From Pedobacter ginsengisoli (lineage in GTDB: Bacteria; Bacteroidota; Bacteroidia; Sphingobacteriales; Sphingobacteriaceae), in assembly GCF_030244015.1 (NCBI RefSeq), contig NZ_JASSYX010000004.1, positions 310,001 through 374,000 of the forward strand: a DNA stretch of 64,000 nucleotides, given 5' to 3'. Each line of letters begins with the position of its first letter. The first letter of the stretch is position 1. The notes under the pieces are model-generated. The model was not told the origin of the DNA. It saw only the letters and a program-made list of their open reading frames with translations, and did not search any database. Positions 8,298-17,142 of this stretch are shown in pieces. The translations under genes and the position numbers were made by a program.

Positions 8298-9083
8298 TTA
8301 TTGTATTAGTTTATTTATTTCCCTGGCGCCTATTTTTCCATAGTTGTCAAATACATGGCTGGTGATGTATTCTTTAAGTTTCTTCTTATCAGTGATCCCG
8401 GAATGCGTGGCGATCAACTTCAGCTGCTGACTGATATCTTCCTTTTCAGCAAGAACAGGAATAAATTCTGCAAGCATAGCAGATCTTGGACCTGCTGTAG
8501 TCTGTTCCTGATAGCAAAACTTTACACTTGCCGGATTGCCCGAAAAGGCTTCATCATCAAAAATGACCCCATTCACCACGTGGTTTAATTTTTTAGTCTC
8601 CGTTTTTCCATTTATCACATACTGCACAAAGAAAAAGTTCTCATTGTCCATTTTATATGATGGAACAATAGGCAAAATTTCATTTTTGATCAGCAGGACA
8701 TGATTATTGGTCTCGTTGGATACAAAATAAGATTTGGGATCATATCCCTCAAACATCAGGGACCTTGTACTCAGTCTGTAACTGCTTGTTGCCGGCACAA
8801 GGTTATTCTTTAGGACTGCGAGCAACTCATTTTTACTTCCGCCACTGATCTTTCCTGCACTAATGTCAAAACGGCCTTTACCTGGACTGATGCAGGACAC
8901 TTTCCCGCTACTTTCTTTAAAGACCAGCGCATCCGTGGGAAGCAATACATCTCCAATCTTAACAGGTTTACCGGTCTTCTTAAGAACAACGGTTCCCTTA
9001 ATAAAAGTAACATAATAGCGCTCTGTCTGAACAAAAGCAAGACTAGCCGCGACCAACACAACGAATATTATTTTTTTGAACAT
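8298..9083 (-). CDS. Exported FecR-domain-like protein, last gene of the caspase/CHASE2 operon
   Basis: A 261-residue protein with an N-terminal signal sequence (about 1-20). Residues about 25-75 (FIKGTVVLKKTGKPVKIGD, then SGKVSCISPGKG) resemble the beta-rich FecR domain, here without the anti-sigma N-terminus or a membrane anchor. The remainder is not recognised; the C-terminal part is helical with a charged GITDKKKLKEYI segment. It starts 1 nt downstream of the CHASE2 gene, so the two are translationally close. FecR-like domains sense or scaffold in the periplasm; here it may bind the CHASE2 protein or a protease, which is inference. Confidence 0.65.
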   Translation of the reverse strand: MFKKIIFVVLVAASLAFVQTERYYVTFIKGTVVLKKTGKPVKIGDVLLPTDALVFKESSGKVSCISPGKGRFDISAGKISGGSKNELLAVLKNNLVPATSSYRLSTRSLMFEGYDPKSYFVSNETNNHVLLIKNEILPIVPSYKMDNENFFFVQYVINGKTETKKLNHVVNGVIFDDEAFSGNPASVKFCYQEQTTAGPRSAMLAEFIPVLAEKEDISQQLKLIATHSGITDKKKLKEYITSHVFDNYGKIGAREINKLIQ

Positions 9084-9084
9084 A

Positions 9085-10263
9085 TTATTGAAAATTAAAA
9101 TAAGTCTCCCTCAATTCCAGCAACCATTTTTTAAAATCATCTTTGCCCCATTTTGCATTGCGCTGCTGGATAATAAAACGGAGTAAATTTATATATAGGG
9201 TAATGATGAGTACCTGCAAATGCTGATTAAAGAGCATATAAGAAACCATTGAAAATACGGCCAGGTAAGTTGCACTTCCCAATAGCGGGCCAAACCACGA
9301 AGGCGGGTGATCTTCATCTTCAGGCGGAGGAAAAAGCATAATTCTGGAAAACACCAGATAGCCTGTCAGTAAAAAAAGCATCCACCAAACGCTGACCAGA
9401 TGTTGTCCTGCCTGAAGGCTTAAGTAAACATTGATTAATATGAGTGTTCCCGGCGTTGACCCGAATATGGTTTCATGAACGTCCGTATTAAAGTCGCCTA
9501 AAATAACAAAACGGCCTTTTAAAAACTCGTTTACCATAACTTCTTCAGGCAGCAGCAGCAATTCCGACAAGGTAACCACCGGATATTCGCTCTGTTCAAA
9601 TAATTCATGTGCCCTGATCTGGTAGTCTATGATCATGGAGTTCAAACTAGGCCGGCCATCATCCAGATAAAAAGCAAGATTATGGGTGATTTTTGTTTTC
9701 TTTAGCTTTTCATAAAGCAATAGCGGGACCGTAGGCAAACTATCGCTCTGGAACAATTTAAATTTCATGAAGCCGCTGCTCGCCATGCGGTAATCAGCTA
9801 TTGCCCGGGGTACATTGATGTCCAATTTTTCAATATGGCCATGGTCGGCAAAATGAGTTGGGAATACAATATTATTAATACCATTGACAGACGATTCAAG
9901 CAAGCTGTCATGCTCAGACCGGCCTTGCAGAAATACATCACAAAACGTAAACTTAATGTGCTTCTGATGTTTTTTTACAATTTGAAAGAAATGTGCAAGC
10001 TTATCCCTGTCTGTAATCACTTCATTCCCTAATCCGTCTTCTCTGGGGATCAGTGCCTTTTCATAAGCAAGATTGATAAAAATAAAATCCTTCTTTGGCG
10101 GATCCTTGTCAATCTGAAATACAACACGCTTTAATATGGACGACCACTTGATCAGCAGCTGCTCATCACCATAAGTGAAACCGGTATTCATCCACCACGC
10201 TGTAAAGCCAAGCAAAAGGAATGCATGTGCGAAACTGATAAGCCATTTGACTGAAGTCTTCAA
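9085..10263 (-). CDS. CHASE2-domain membrane protein lacking an output domain
   Basis: A 392-residue protein. An N-terminal transmembrane helix (about 8-27) is followed by a large extracytoplasmic region (about 35-285) ending in GRFVILGDFNTDVHETIFGS and PGTLILINVYLSL, which matches the conserved C-terminal part of CHASE2 sensor domains. Three further transmembrane helices follow (about 290-375). CHASE2 is normally fused to kinases, cyclases or phosphatases; here only a short basic cytoplasmic tail of about 25 residues remains. It lies between a caspase gene and a FecR-like gene in one operon, suggesting a sensor or anchor for the exported proteases. Confidence 0.75.
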   Translation of the reverse strand: MKTSVKWLISFAHAFLLLGFTAWWMNTGFTYGDEQLLIKWSSILKRVVFQIDKDPPKKDFIFINLAYEKALIPREDGLGNEVITDRDKLAHFFQIVKKHQKHIKFTFCDVFLQGRSEHDSLLESSVNGINNIVFPTHFADHGHIEKLDINVPRAIADYRMASSGFMKFKLFQSDSLPTVPLLLYEKLKKTKITHNLAFYLDDGRPSLNSMIIDYQIRAHELFEQSEYPVVTLSELLLLPEEVMVNEFLKGRFVILGDFNTDVHETIFGSTPGTLILINVYLSLQAGQHLVSVWWMLFLLTGYLVFSRIMLFPPPEDEDHPPSWFGPLLGSATYLAVFSMVSYMLFNQHLQVLIITLYINLLRFIIQQRNAKWGKDDFKKWLLELRETYFNFQ

Positions 10264-10277
10264 CGTGATCTATGTCT

Positions 10278-12353
10278 TTATTTCTTACTAAATATAAAAT
10301 CTCCACCAACATGTCCGGCCAGTTCTAATGTTCCATATCTAGGCTCTGTTTTGGATTCCGTCATCACGGCTTCGATAATCTGGGTGATGAACATTTTCTG
10401 TGCAGACAGGTATTTATCTTTGTTTTCGCTCAATGCTTTTACCAGATACTTCATAAATACGCTCACATCAGGCACTTCGGTATCATTGCCGGAAGTAATG
10501 GCTACACGTGTAATTTTGCTGTCCATTTCTTTCAATGCTGCAGGGGCATCAGCCCCAATGCTTCGGGATTTAAAAACAGATCCGGAAAAACAGGCATCTG
10601 TAATGAGTAAGGTATGTCTTGAAGGTAATTCTGCAATCATATCCAATACCTGTTTATTTGGCAACCAGGTATTTATATCATTTCGCTCTGCATCCGTAAG
10701 GAGCCAATAACCTTTCTTCTCCTTATCAACCCAAATGCCATGACCAGCATAAAAGATCACCAGGTTGTCTTCGGGCTGTAAGGCCTCTTTCAATTCCAGG
10801 AACTTCTTTTTAAAATCACCACGTTGCGGATTGAAAAGGCTATAAATATTTTCGTCTGTGAAATTATAACTGTTCTTCAGGATGAGTTTCAGCTTGATCG
10901 CATCAGCAATCGGGTTTTCCAGGGAAGGAATTGAAGCATCATCATAATTCTGACTGGCAATAAATACAGCATAGTTTTTACCCTGCTTTTCGGTTGTCGC
11001 AACTGGCACTACGTCAACTGTTGCAGCAGCTTTTTCTATTTCAAAGATTTGTTTGCTTGTATTCTCTGCCAGGTCGGTCGCCAGAACCTCAAACTTGTTT
11101 ATACCATCGGCCATGGCTACTGTTCCCCAAAAATCACCTGTTTCCTTTGAGTATACAGCCTGTCCATTAATGGTAATTGATTTTAAGCCGGAAGGATCTG
11201 AAGCCATCCCTTTGATCATGACGTCTTTTCCAGCAGCGACAATCTTTAGTCCCCGGGTATTGGTTGGCTCCAATATTTTAATTTCTGGCCCGGTTTTGTC
11301 GGTTTTGAGGGCTGCAAACTGGTTTCCTTCCAGTTTGGCAAGGCCATCTAATGCAGGTTGATAATTTGGATTATAAACCAATGCCGCCTCAAATTCCTTT
11401 TTAGCATTTGCGTAATCTTTTAAACCGGCATATGCTTCGGCGCGATAAGTATAGTACCGAAATGCCCCTACTCTTTTATTTTTCCCAAAGATAAAGAGTT
11501 TTTGTGGTGCCATTGCCTCAGTAAACATAGAGATCGCCTGAGCATACGCTTTCTGGTTTAAAGCCAATAATCCCTGGTAGTATGACAATGATTCAAAAAT
11601 TGTGATCTTGCCAAGTCCGTCAATACTCTTCTTTAAATTTTCTGTATCGCCTTTACCATAGTAGGCAAAAGGGAGTATTGATTTTAACACATCTTTGGCT
11701 AGCCTGTAGTCCTCACCTTTAGCACCAGCTGTGTTAAGTGCGATCACTTCATCATATTTTTTCTCTACTAATAGGCTGTAAATTTTTGATTCAAAGACAC
11801 CTCGTTCATGATCAGCTTTTTCACTTAATAACATGATAGTTTTCAAACTTTCCAAATCATTTATTTGGTAACATGCTTCAATTGCCAGCTTACAGGATAT
11901 CTTCTGATAATGTGAAAATGATTTTTTAGTTCCAAATTGTAAATGCCCTATGGCCGCTCGTATGCCCACAACAGGGTCACCCATTGTAAGGTTACCTACT
12001 ACCTGATGATTGTAGAAATTCTGGCCAATGAAAATCTCCAGCGCATACTTTAATTTCGAGTCTTTGGTAGTTAGCAGTTCCTTTTTAGCGCTCGAAATCA
12101 AGGCATCCCAGCATTTGTTTGCACCTTTAACATCACCTGAATTTAGTCTTTCATGTCCAATCCAGTCCAACCTGTCATTCGGAAATTTCTCATTGGCCTC
12201 GAATAACAATTTGTCAGCCTCCAATGTTTTTCTTTCTCCTCGTAACTTATCGCTTTTAGCAGTTAGTTCTCTTGATTCCTTAGAAAAAGCCATCAATTGG
12301 GCAAATAAATCACCAGTCCAAAATGTTAGAAACAGTATCGTTAGTAGTTTCAT
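10278..12353 (-). CDS. Exported TPR-caspase protein (peptidase C14 family)
   Basis: Starting at ATG 12353 gives a 691-residue protein with a signal peptide (MKLLTILFLTFWTGDLFAQ); the frame is open further upstream but overlaps the previous gene. Residues about 20-350 form helical TPR-like repeats, one clear unit being YANAKKEFEAALVYNPNY. A beta-sandwich-like segment with TRGLKIV (about 367-373) follows, then a caspase domain (about 460-690). The catalytic dyad is intact: His538 in YAGHG and Cys588 in DACFSGS. Predicted cysteine endopeptidase of the metacaspase/orthocaspase type, acting in the periplasm or outside. It starts 4 nt after the upstream caspase gene stop. Cleavage specificity is unknown. 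Confidence 0.88.
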   Translation of the reverse strand: MKLLTILFLTFWTGDLFAQLMAFSKESRELTAKSDKLRGERKTLEADKLLFEANEKFPNDRLDWIGHERLNSGDVKGANKCWDALISSAKKELLTTKDSKLKYALEIFIGQNFYNHQVVGNLTMGDPVVGIRAAIGHLQFGTKKSFSHYQKISCKLAIEACYQINDLESLKTIMLLSEKADHERGVFESKIYSLLVEKKYDEVIALNTAGAKGEDYRLAKDVLKSILPFAYYGKGDTENLKKSIDGLGKITIFESLSYYQGLLALNQKAYAQAISMFTEAMAPQKLFIFGKNKRVGAFRYYTYRAEAYAGLKDYANAKKEFEAALVYNPNYQPALDGLAKLEGNQFAALKTDKTGPEIKILEPTNTRGLKIVAAGKDVMIKGMASDPSGLKSITINGQAVYSKETGDFWGTVAMADGINKFEVLATDLAENTSKQIFEIEKAAATVDVVPVATTEKQGKNYAVFIASQNYDDASIPSLENPIADAIKLKLILKNSYNFTDENIYSLFNPQRGDFKKKFLELKEALQPEDNLVIFYAGHGIWVDKEKKGYWLLTDAERNDINTWLPNKQVLDMIAELPSRHTLLITDACFSGSVFKSRSIGADAPAALKEMDSKITRVAITSGNDTEVPDVSVFMKYLVKALSENKDKYLSAQKMFITQIIEAVMTESKTEPRYGTLELAGHVGGDFIFSKK

Positions 12354-12357
12354 TTTG

Positions 12358-14082
12358 TTATTTTTTAATAAAAATAAAATCGCCACCCTCATCGCCCGCT
12401 TCTTTAATCTCTCCATATTGCGGCACCTGTCCGTTGGCGCTGTTATTAATCACCGCGTCTCTAAAACTGGAATACAGCCGCTCAGCGGAAAGGTATTTAG
12501 CGGCATTCTGGGTCAGACGCTTCACAAGATATTCAATGAACACACTTTTATCCGGCACTTCTTTTAAAGTTCCGCTGGTCATGGCCTTGCGGCTTTGCAT
12601 TTCGTACAATTCTTTTATTGCCCGGGGAGCACCCGCTAATATTGCCCGGCTTTTAAAGATGCTCCCGGCAAAACAAGCGTCTGTGATCAGAAGTGTATGC
12701 TTCGACGGGATTGCAGTAATGTATTCTTTTAAATCTGCGTTAGTTACCCAGGAGGAACGGTCACGTCTGCCTGCATCAGAAGGAAACCAGTAACCTTGTT
12801 TTCGGACGGGGTCCCATAAACCATGTCCTGCATAAAAAATAAGCACATTATCCTCCGGTTTTATCTTTTGGGACAGTGTCTCCAGCGAGCTGAATATCTG
12901 TGAACGGGTTGGATTTGCCAATAAAGTCACATTCTCCCGCTCAAATGTATAATTGTTAACCAATATGTCAAGCAAAGACTTCGCATCCGCAACAGGCTGA
13001 TCGAGGTCTGCTATGCTTTCGTCGTTATACTCCTGTATGCCAATAATAAGTGCATAATACTTACCTCCCGACGCCATATTTCCAGCATTTACCGGTACAA
13101 TAGGTACAGGCTGTGAATTATTGTTGGCAGCCGGGTTCCGGTTGATCACGAAATCAAATTCAGCAGAATTCATTTTGCCGTCAGTAGCTTTTACCTTGAG
13201 CTTATTATCGCCTATAGCCAGTGGAACACTTGCGGAAAAATTGCCCGCTGCATCTACATTGGCGCTGAGGCCGTTTACCTCTATGGCTTTAATTCCGCTA
13301 TCGTCGGTCGCAGTACCCGAAACCGTTATTTTGTTTCCGCTTTGTACAACTTTTAAACCCCTGGTGACAACCGGATTTATAATGCTTATAACCGGAGGAT
13401 CTTTATCAGCATCTGCCAACGCAGCATTGAGAGAAGCAGGAACAGAAAGCAAATAATTTATCGTTAAATAATCAACACCCATGGTCACGCCTTCGCCAAT
13501 GTCAAAGCCTATATTCCCGCCATATATTCCAATGCCATTCTTCTTATACGCCAACACATCATTGATATAACAGATCAGTGACGCACCAATACGCACAATC
13601 TTTATTTTGTTATATTGACCCGGCTCTGTTTTAATATTTATGGCAGCGGTTGTATCTTCATCCCGGACATACGTATCAGTTCTGTCATAGGAAGTAAAAT
13701 TGATGACACCACTGGAAGAGATGGTAAGGCTGTTGTTTACAGACGGCTTAACCGGGAATCCCCCAAAGATAATTCCAAATGTCGACCCCTCATCCCCACC
13801 TTTTATACGCGCTACCGAAGCTTCGATGGTAAAATTCCGGGTCACATCAATCTGGTAGTCGATCACCTTCTCAAAGAATTTATTTACGTTTTCCTCGTTC
13901 AGCAGCAGGAAACCGTTCTCTGTCCGGACAGTAAAATTATCAGCGGGCTGTTTGTCCCATCCATCCGCTGTTGTAAAGTCTGTGTGGAAGATCAGTTCCT
14001 CCTGTGCTTTGGATTGTGCCAGCAACATGCCTGATGAAACGCACAAGAAGAATGAGATAAGAAGTAATTTAGATGTTTTCAT
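12358..14082 (-). CDS. Exported caspase protein with N-terminal LamG/DUF1080-like beta domain
   Basis: A 574-residue protein with a signal peptide (about 1-22). Residues 30-212 form a beta-rich module (FHTDFTTADGW, later GGNIGFDIGEGVTMGVDYL) resembling concanavalin-like carbohydrate- or ligand-binding domains. An Ig-like segment (about 228-315) contains TRGLKVV (240-246) and a DDSGIKAIEVNG strand. The caspase domain (about 340-574) keeps His420 in YAGHG and Cys470 in DACFAGS. It is closely related to the downstream TPR-caspase through both the Ig-like and caspase parts, so the pair arose by duplication with different N-terminal modules. Role inferred: regulated extracytoplasmic proteolysis. 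Confidence 0.88.
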   Translation of the reverse strand: MKTSKLLLISFFLCVSSGMLLAQSKAQEELIFHTDFTTADGWDKQPADNFTVRTENGFLLLNEENVNKFFEKVIDYQIDVTRNFTIEASVARIKGGDEGSTFGIIFGGFPVKPSVNNSLTISSSGVINFTSYDRTDTYVRDEDTTAAINIKTEPGQYNKIKIVRIGASLICYINDVLAYKKNGIGIYGGNIGFDIGEGVTMGVDYLTINYLLSVPASLNAALADADKDPPVISIINPVVTRGLKVVQSGNKITVSGTATDDSGIKAIEVNGLSANVDAAGNFSASVPLAIGDNKLKVKATDGKMNSAEFDFVINRNPAANNNSQPVPIVPVNAGNMASGGKYYALIIGIQEYNDESIADLDQPVADAKSLLDILVNNYTFERENVTLLANPTRSQIFSSLETLSQKIKPEDNVLIFYAGHGLWDPVRKQGYWFPSDAGRRDRSSWVTNADLKEYITAIPSKHTLLITDACFAGSIFKSRAILAGAPRAIKELYEMQSRKAMTSGTLKEVPDKSVFIEYLVKRLTQNAAKYLSAERLYSSFRDAVINNSANGQVPQYGEIKEAGDEGGDFIFIKK

Positions 14083-14136
14083 TTTCTTATTTTTGGTAAT
14101 ACAAAAAATATCGACTTTACTCTGTCCATTAAATAT

Positions 14137-15564
14137 TTATTTATGGTCCATCTCCACCATCATTGGTACAATGCTCTTTCCTTTACTAAATCCTTCAAAT
14201 GCAATTTTGTCTTTAGAAAACCGGGTGTTTGCCGGAGCAACCATTTTTTCTCCCAGTACCTTGAAGATCCGTTCGCTGAAGCTTCCTTGCTGACTGCTAA
14301 TTTTTGTCACCAGCTCGTTGATGTTGAGCTCGTCCCGGCTGTAAAGCACACATAGAAAATCTTTTCCCGGCTTATCATCAAATTCAATAAAATGGTCCTC
14401 ATCCGGAATAGCGATGTCATTGCGTTTATCTGTTAGTGCAGCGCTGATCCCATCTTCATATGGAAATATTTTGGTCACCTCGTTACTCAAATCAGTGCTG
14501 ATCGCATAGACATAGGCAGGTTCATTATTGGAAATGTAAATGCGAAACCTCGTGCCGGAACTGTAGTTTGATGCAGTTTGGTACACAGATAAGGGATCCG
14601 TAGTTTTCTTCGCAGGAACCACCTTGAGTCCTCTTGTCGAAGTTAGTAAAGTAACCGGCATTTCGTTATTATCTGCCAGGACCAACCTGATACTTCCCGA
14701 AAGATCGGCTAATTCGGGCTTAGCCTCGGGGAGATCAATAAATTCGTACGCATATGCGGTGAACCTCGCAAAATCATCATACTTTATCCAGATATATCCC
14801 TCATTTCCCCATTTGGTGCCCCAGCTGTTTTGGATTTCAAAAGCACCACCTTCTTTTTTATCATCATAACCAACCACACACATTGCATGCCCTCCGATTT
14901 TTGGATCAGCCTCTTCTACTGGATTCCAAACCCCTTTTACATTAAAAAATGACGGGGGACATATCATCCCAAATACGACTGGTTTCTGTTCGGAAATAGA
15001 CTTCTTTACAGACTGCACCTTTATATCCCGGGCCGCGTTAACATCAAAGAGGCGCATAAAATCCTTTATTCTACCATTCCCGGCGCTCGCAAGCTGAACA
15101 TTCGAAACAGAGGGGATGCAGGAAGCTGAAAGCTCACTAAAAGGAATGAGCCCTTTGGTTTTCATTATACTAAAAGCCATTGATATATAAGAACCTGATT
15201 TACAGGACTGATCATCAGGGCTTAACAGGCGAAATAGAAAAGCCGGCGAATAAGCGTGTTCAGTAATGTATGTCCTGTCCAGCCAGTTATTTTTTACCGC
15301 ATCTACTATTGTCCTTCCACAATAAGCCGATGCCCATGCCGTACAAGTACTGTACATCCCCTGATTGCCCGGGATCGGGGAAAATTGTTTTATCGAGGCT
15401 GATTCCGGCAATGACTCCAGGCTGCGTGTAAGTTTGGCCTTCTTTTTAACGACACTATAAGACGCGTCGTCAAAATTCATACCCATTCTGTATGGTTGCT
15501 GCGCACTGGATTTGTAAGTAAAAACAACAAATACTGTAAAAATTGAGCAGATTAATTTAGTCAT
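14137..15564 (-). CDS. Exported papain-family (C1) cysteine protease with DUF4384-like C-terminal domain
   Basis: A 475-residue protein with a signal peptide (about 1-22). The papain fold spans about 45-280 with an intact catalytic set: Gln68 (oxyanion), Cys74 in STCTAWA, His226 in GGHAMCVVGY and Asn246 in QNSWGTKWGNEGY. Residues 310-316 read TRGLKVV, a motif also found in both downstream caspases. The C-terminal region (about 335-415, FRIYISNNEPAYVYAIS) resembles DUF4384, a domain often linked to caspase and TPR proteins. It is the first gene of the operon, 54 nt from the next. No pro-peptide is obvious. Confidence 0.86.
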   Translation of the reverse strand: MTKLICSIFTVFVVFTYKSSAQQPYRMGMNFDDASYSVVKKKAKLTRSLESLPESASIKQFSPIPGNQGMYSTCTAWASAYCGRTIVDAVKNNWLDRTYITEHAYSPAFLFRLLSPDDQSCKSGSYISMAFSIMKTKGLIPFSELSASCIPSVSNVQLASAGNGRIKDFMRLFDVNAARDIKVQSVKKSISEQKPVVFGMICPPSFFNVKGVWNPVEEADPKIGGHAMCVVGYDDKKEGGAFEIQNSWGTKWGNEGYIWIKYDDFARFTAYAYEFIDLPEAKPELADLSGSIRLVLADNNEMPVTLLTSTRGLKVVPAKKTTDPLSVYQTASNYSSGTRFRIYISNNEPAYVYAISTDLSNEVTKIFPYEDGISAALTDKRNDIAIPDEDHFIEFDDKPGKDFLCVLYSRDELNINELVTKISSQQGSFSERIFKVLGEKMVAPANTRFSKDKIAFEGFSKGKSIVPMMVEMDHK

Positions 15565-15639
15565 TGAGCGTACATATTTGAGCGGGGTCCCTATCCCGTA
15601 TGCTAAGATGATTAAAGATTTTTATTAAAACAATACCTA

Positions 15640-17043
15640 TTAGTAGGCATTTTCATCCCCGCGCAGCAGATTGATCACGGTCATAAACACAATTTTCACG
15701 TCAAACATGGCACTCCAGTTTTCCAGGTAATGAAGATCGAGTTTCACCCTGTCTTCCATGTCCTGCTGGGTTTTTGTTTCGCCGCGCATCCCATTAACCT
15801 GGGCCCACCCGGTGATCCCGGGCTTCAAAAACTGCCGTACCATATACTGGTTGACGATGGCCTTATACTCTTCAGTATGTTTGAGCATATGAGGCCTCGG
15901 CCCGGCGACGCTCATATCACCCATCAAAACATTAAAAAATTGCGGCATCTCATCAAGACTGGTTCTGCGCATAAACTTTCCGATTGGCGTTATGCGTTCA
16001 TCACCACGACTAGCCTGAAGGTCATCACTTTTAGTGTTTATACTCATGCTCCGGAATTTATAACACCAAAAAGGCTCGTCATTTCTTCCGGTACGCTGCT
16101 GTTTAAACAGCACAGGCCCTTTGCTTTGCATCTTTATAAAGAATGCAAGCAAGGGGTACAGCCAGCTTAAAATGAAAACAATTACAAAACTGCTGAATAC
16201 CACATCAAACAGTCGTTTCTTAAACCGGTTATGCATGTCCTCGAGGGGCTCCTCACGCAATGAAATGATCGGAAACTTACCTCCGAGCTCACTTACCGTA
16301 TAAGTCAGCGACAGCGCACCCCCAAAATCGGGGATGAACTTTAGACGTATACACTGCCTTTCCGCTTCCCTGATCAACGGACCGACTTCCGTCATCCTGT
16401 CAAGATCCACTGCGACATATACATCAAAAACTCCATTGTATGCTGCCTCGGCCAGTTTCAGCGAAGTTATTTCAGAAACACCAATACCGTTTAACGAATA
16501 CATATTCTCGTCATCCCCGACAAATCCGCAAAACTGTATGTTCTTTTGCTTTTCCAGGTAAGCAGATATCTTATGTGCGGTAACGTTAGACCCCATCACG
16601 GCGACTTTCCGCGCAATATTAAACCGCTCAGAAAAACGGTATTGTATCGCAGTCCCCAAAAATCTGTTGACAATAAAAGAAAAAGAAAGCAGGGAATAAA
16701 ACACGGCAAGAAACGTCCGGGAAAAATTTATGTCCTTGGCAAGCATCAGATAAAAAGCGAACAGCATAATATGCAGTACGATACTTCTCCAGGTCCCGCG
16801 GTATATACTCTCGAGCTTTTTCTCGCCTTTGAAAGTGTACAAGCCAAAAATAGCTGTATTAAACAACCAGATCAGATTGCACACCAGAACATATTGCTTA
16901 AATACCTCTTCTGAAAGGGACTGTCCAAGCAATGAAGTAATATGAAAAGATGCAAAATATACGCTATTGAGCATAATTACATCAGTGATGAGCAGGACGT
17001 ATCTCAAGATATATATATACCGTGTTTGCATATTATTACGCAT
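15640..17043 (-). CDS. wcaJ: Undecaprenyl-phosphate sugar phosphotransferase (WcaJ/WbaP type)
   Basis: A 467-residue polyprenyl glycosylphosphotransferase. Four N-terminal transmembrane helices (about 8-120) are followed by a Rossmann-like CoA-binding-3 domain (about 135-255), a further helix (about 280-300), and the catalytic bacterial sugar transferase domain. Its motifs are KRLFDV, QQRTGRNDEPFWCYKFRSM, RTSLDEMPQFFNV, GDMSVAGPRP and KPGITGWAQVNG. It transfers a sugar-1-phosphate, probably glucose-1-phosphate, to undecaprenyl phosphate to start each repeat unit. It is the last gene of the exopolysaccharide locus, separated by 99 nt containing its own candidate -7 box. An alternative start is Met5. 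Confidence 0.9.
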   Translation of the reverse strand: MRNNMQTRYIYILRYVLLITDVIMLNSVYFASFHITSLLGQSLSEEVFKQYVLVCNLIWLFNTAIFGLYTFKGEKKLESIYRGTWRSIVLHIMLFAFYLMLAKDINFSRTFLAVFYSLLSFSFIVNRFLGTAIQYRFSERFNIARKVAVMGSNVTAHKISAYLEKQKNIQFCGFVGDDENMYSLNGIGVSEITSLKLAEAAYNGVFDVYVAVDLDRMTEVGPLIREAERQCIRLKFIPDFGGALSLTYTVSELGGKFPIISLREEPLEDMHNRFKKRLFDVVFSSFVIVFILSWLYPLLAFFIKMQSKGPVLFKQQRTGRNDEPFWCYKFRSMSINTKSDDLQASRGDERITPIGKFMRRTSLDEMPQFFNVLMGDMSVAGPRPHMLKHTEEYKAIVNQYMVRQFLKPGITGWAQVNGMRGETKTQQDMEDRVKLDLHYLENWSAMFDVKIVFMTVINLLRGDENAY

Positions 17044-17059
17044 GAGAATGAGCGTATAC

Positions 17060-17067
17060 CAAAGGTA
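17060..17067 (-). promoter_or_regulatory. Candidate -7 box upstream of wcaJ
   Basis: On the minus strand TACCTTTG (TAnnTTTG) ends 16 nt before the wcaJ start codon, inside the 99-nt gap that also carries the tandem 9-bp motif at 17103-17120. No good -33 TTG is seen at normal spacing. Confidence 0.4.
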
Positions 17068-17102
17068 TTTAAAAACCGCTCCAGTACATGGTTCTGCACA
17101 AC

Positions 17103-17120
17103 AATGAATAAAATGAACAG
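17103..17120. repeat. Tandem 9-bp motif in the wcaJ upstream gap
   Basis: AATGAATAA followed directly by AATGAACAG. The same two-unit arrangement (AATGAAYAR) occurs in the other two non-coding gaps of the exopolysaccharide locus, at 19025-19042 and 33211-33228. Possible regulator site; function unknown. Confidence 0.5.
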
Positions 17121-17142
17121 CTAAGGGTCCTTTAACGGAAAA

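Noticed and set aside
12354..12416. Upstream start for the TPR-caspase gene
   Set aside because: It overlaps the preceding caspase gene and would hide the signal peptide that begins at ATG 12353.
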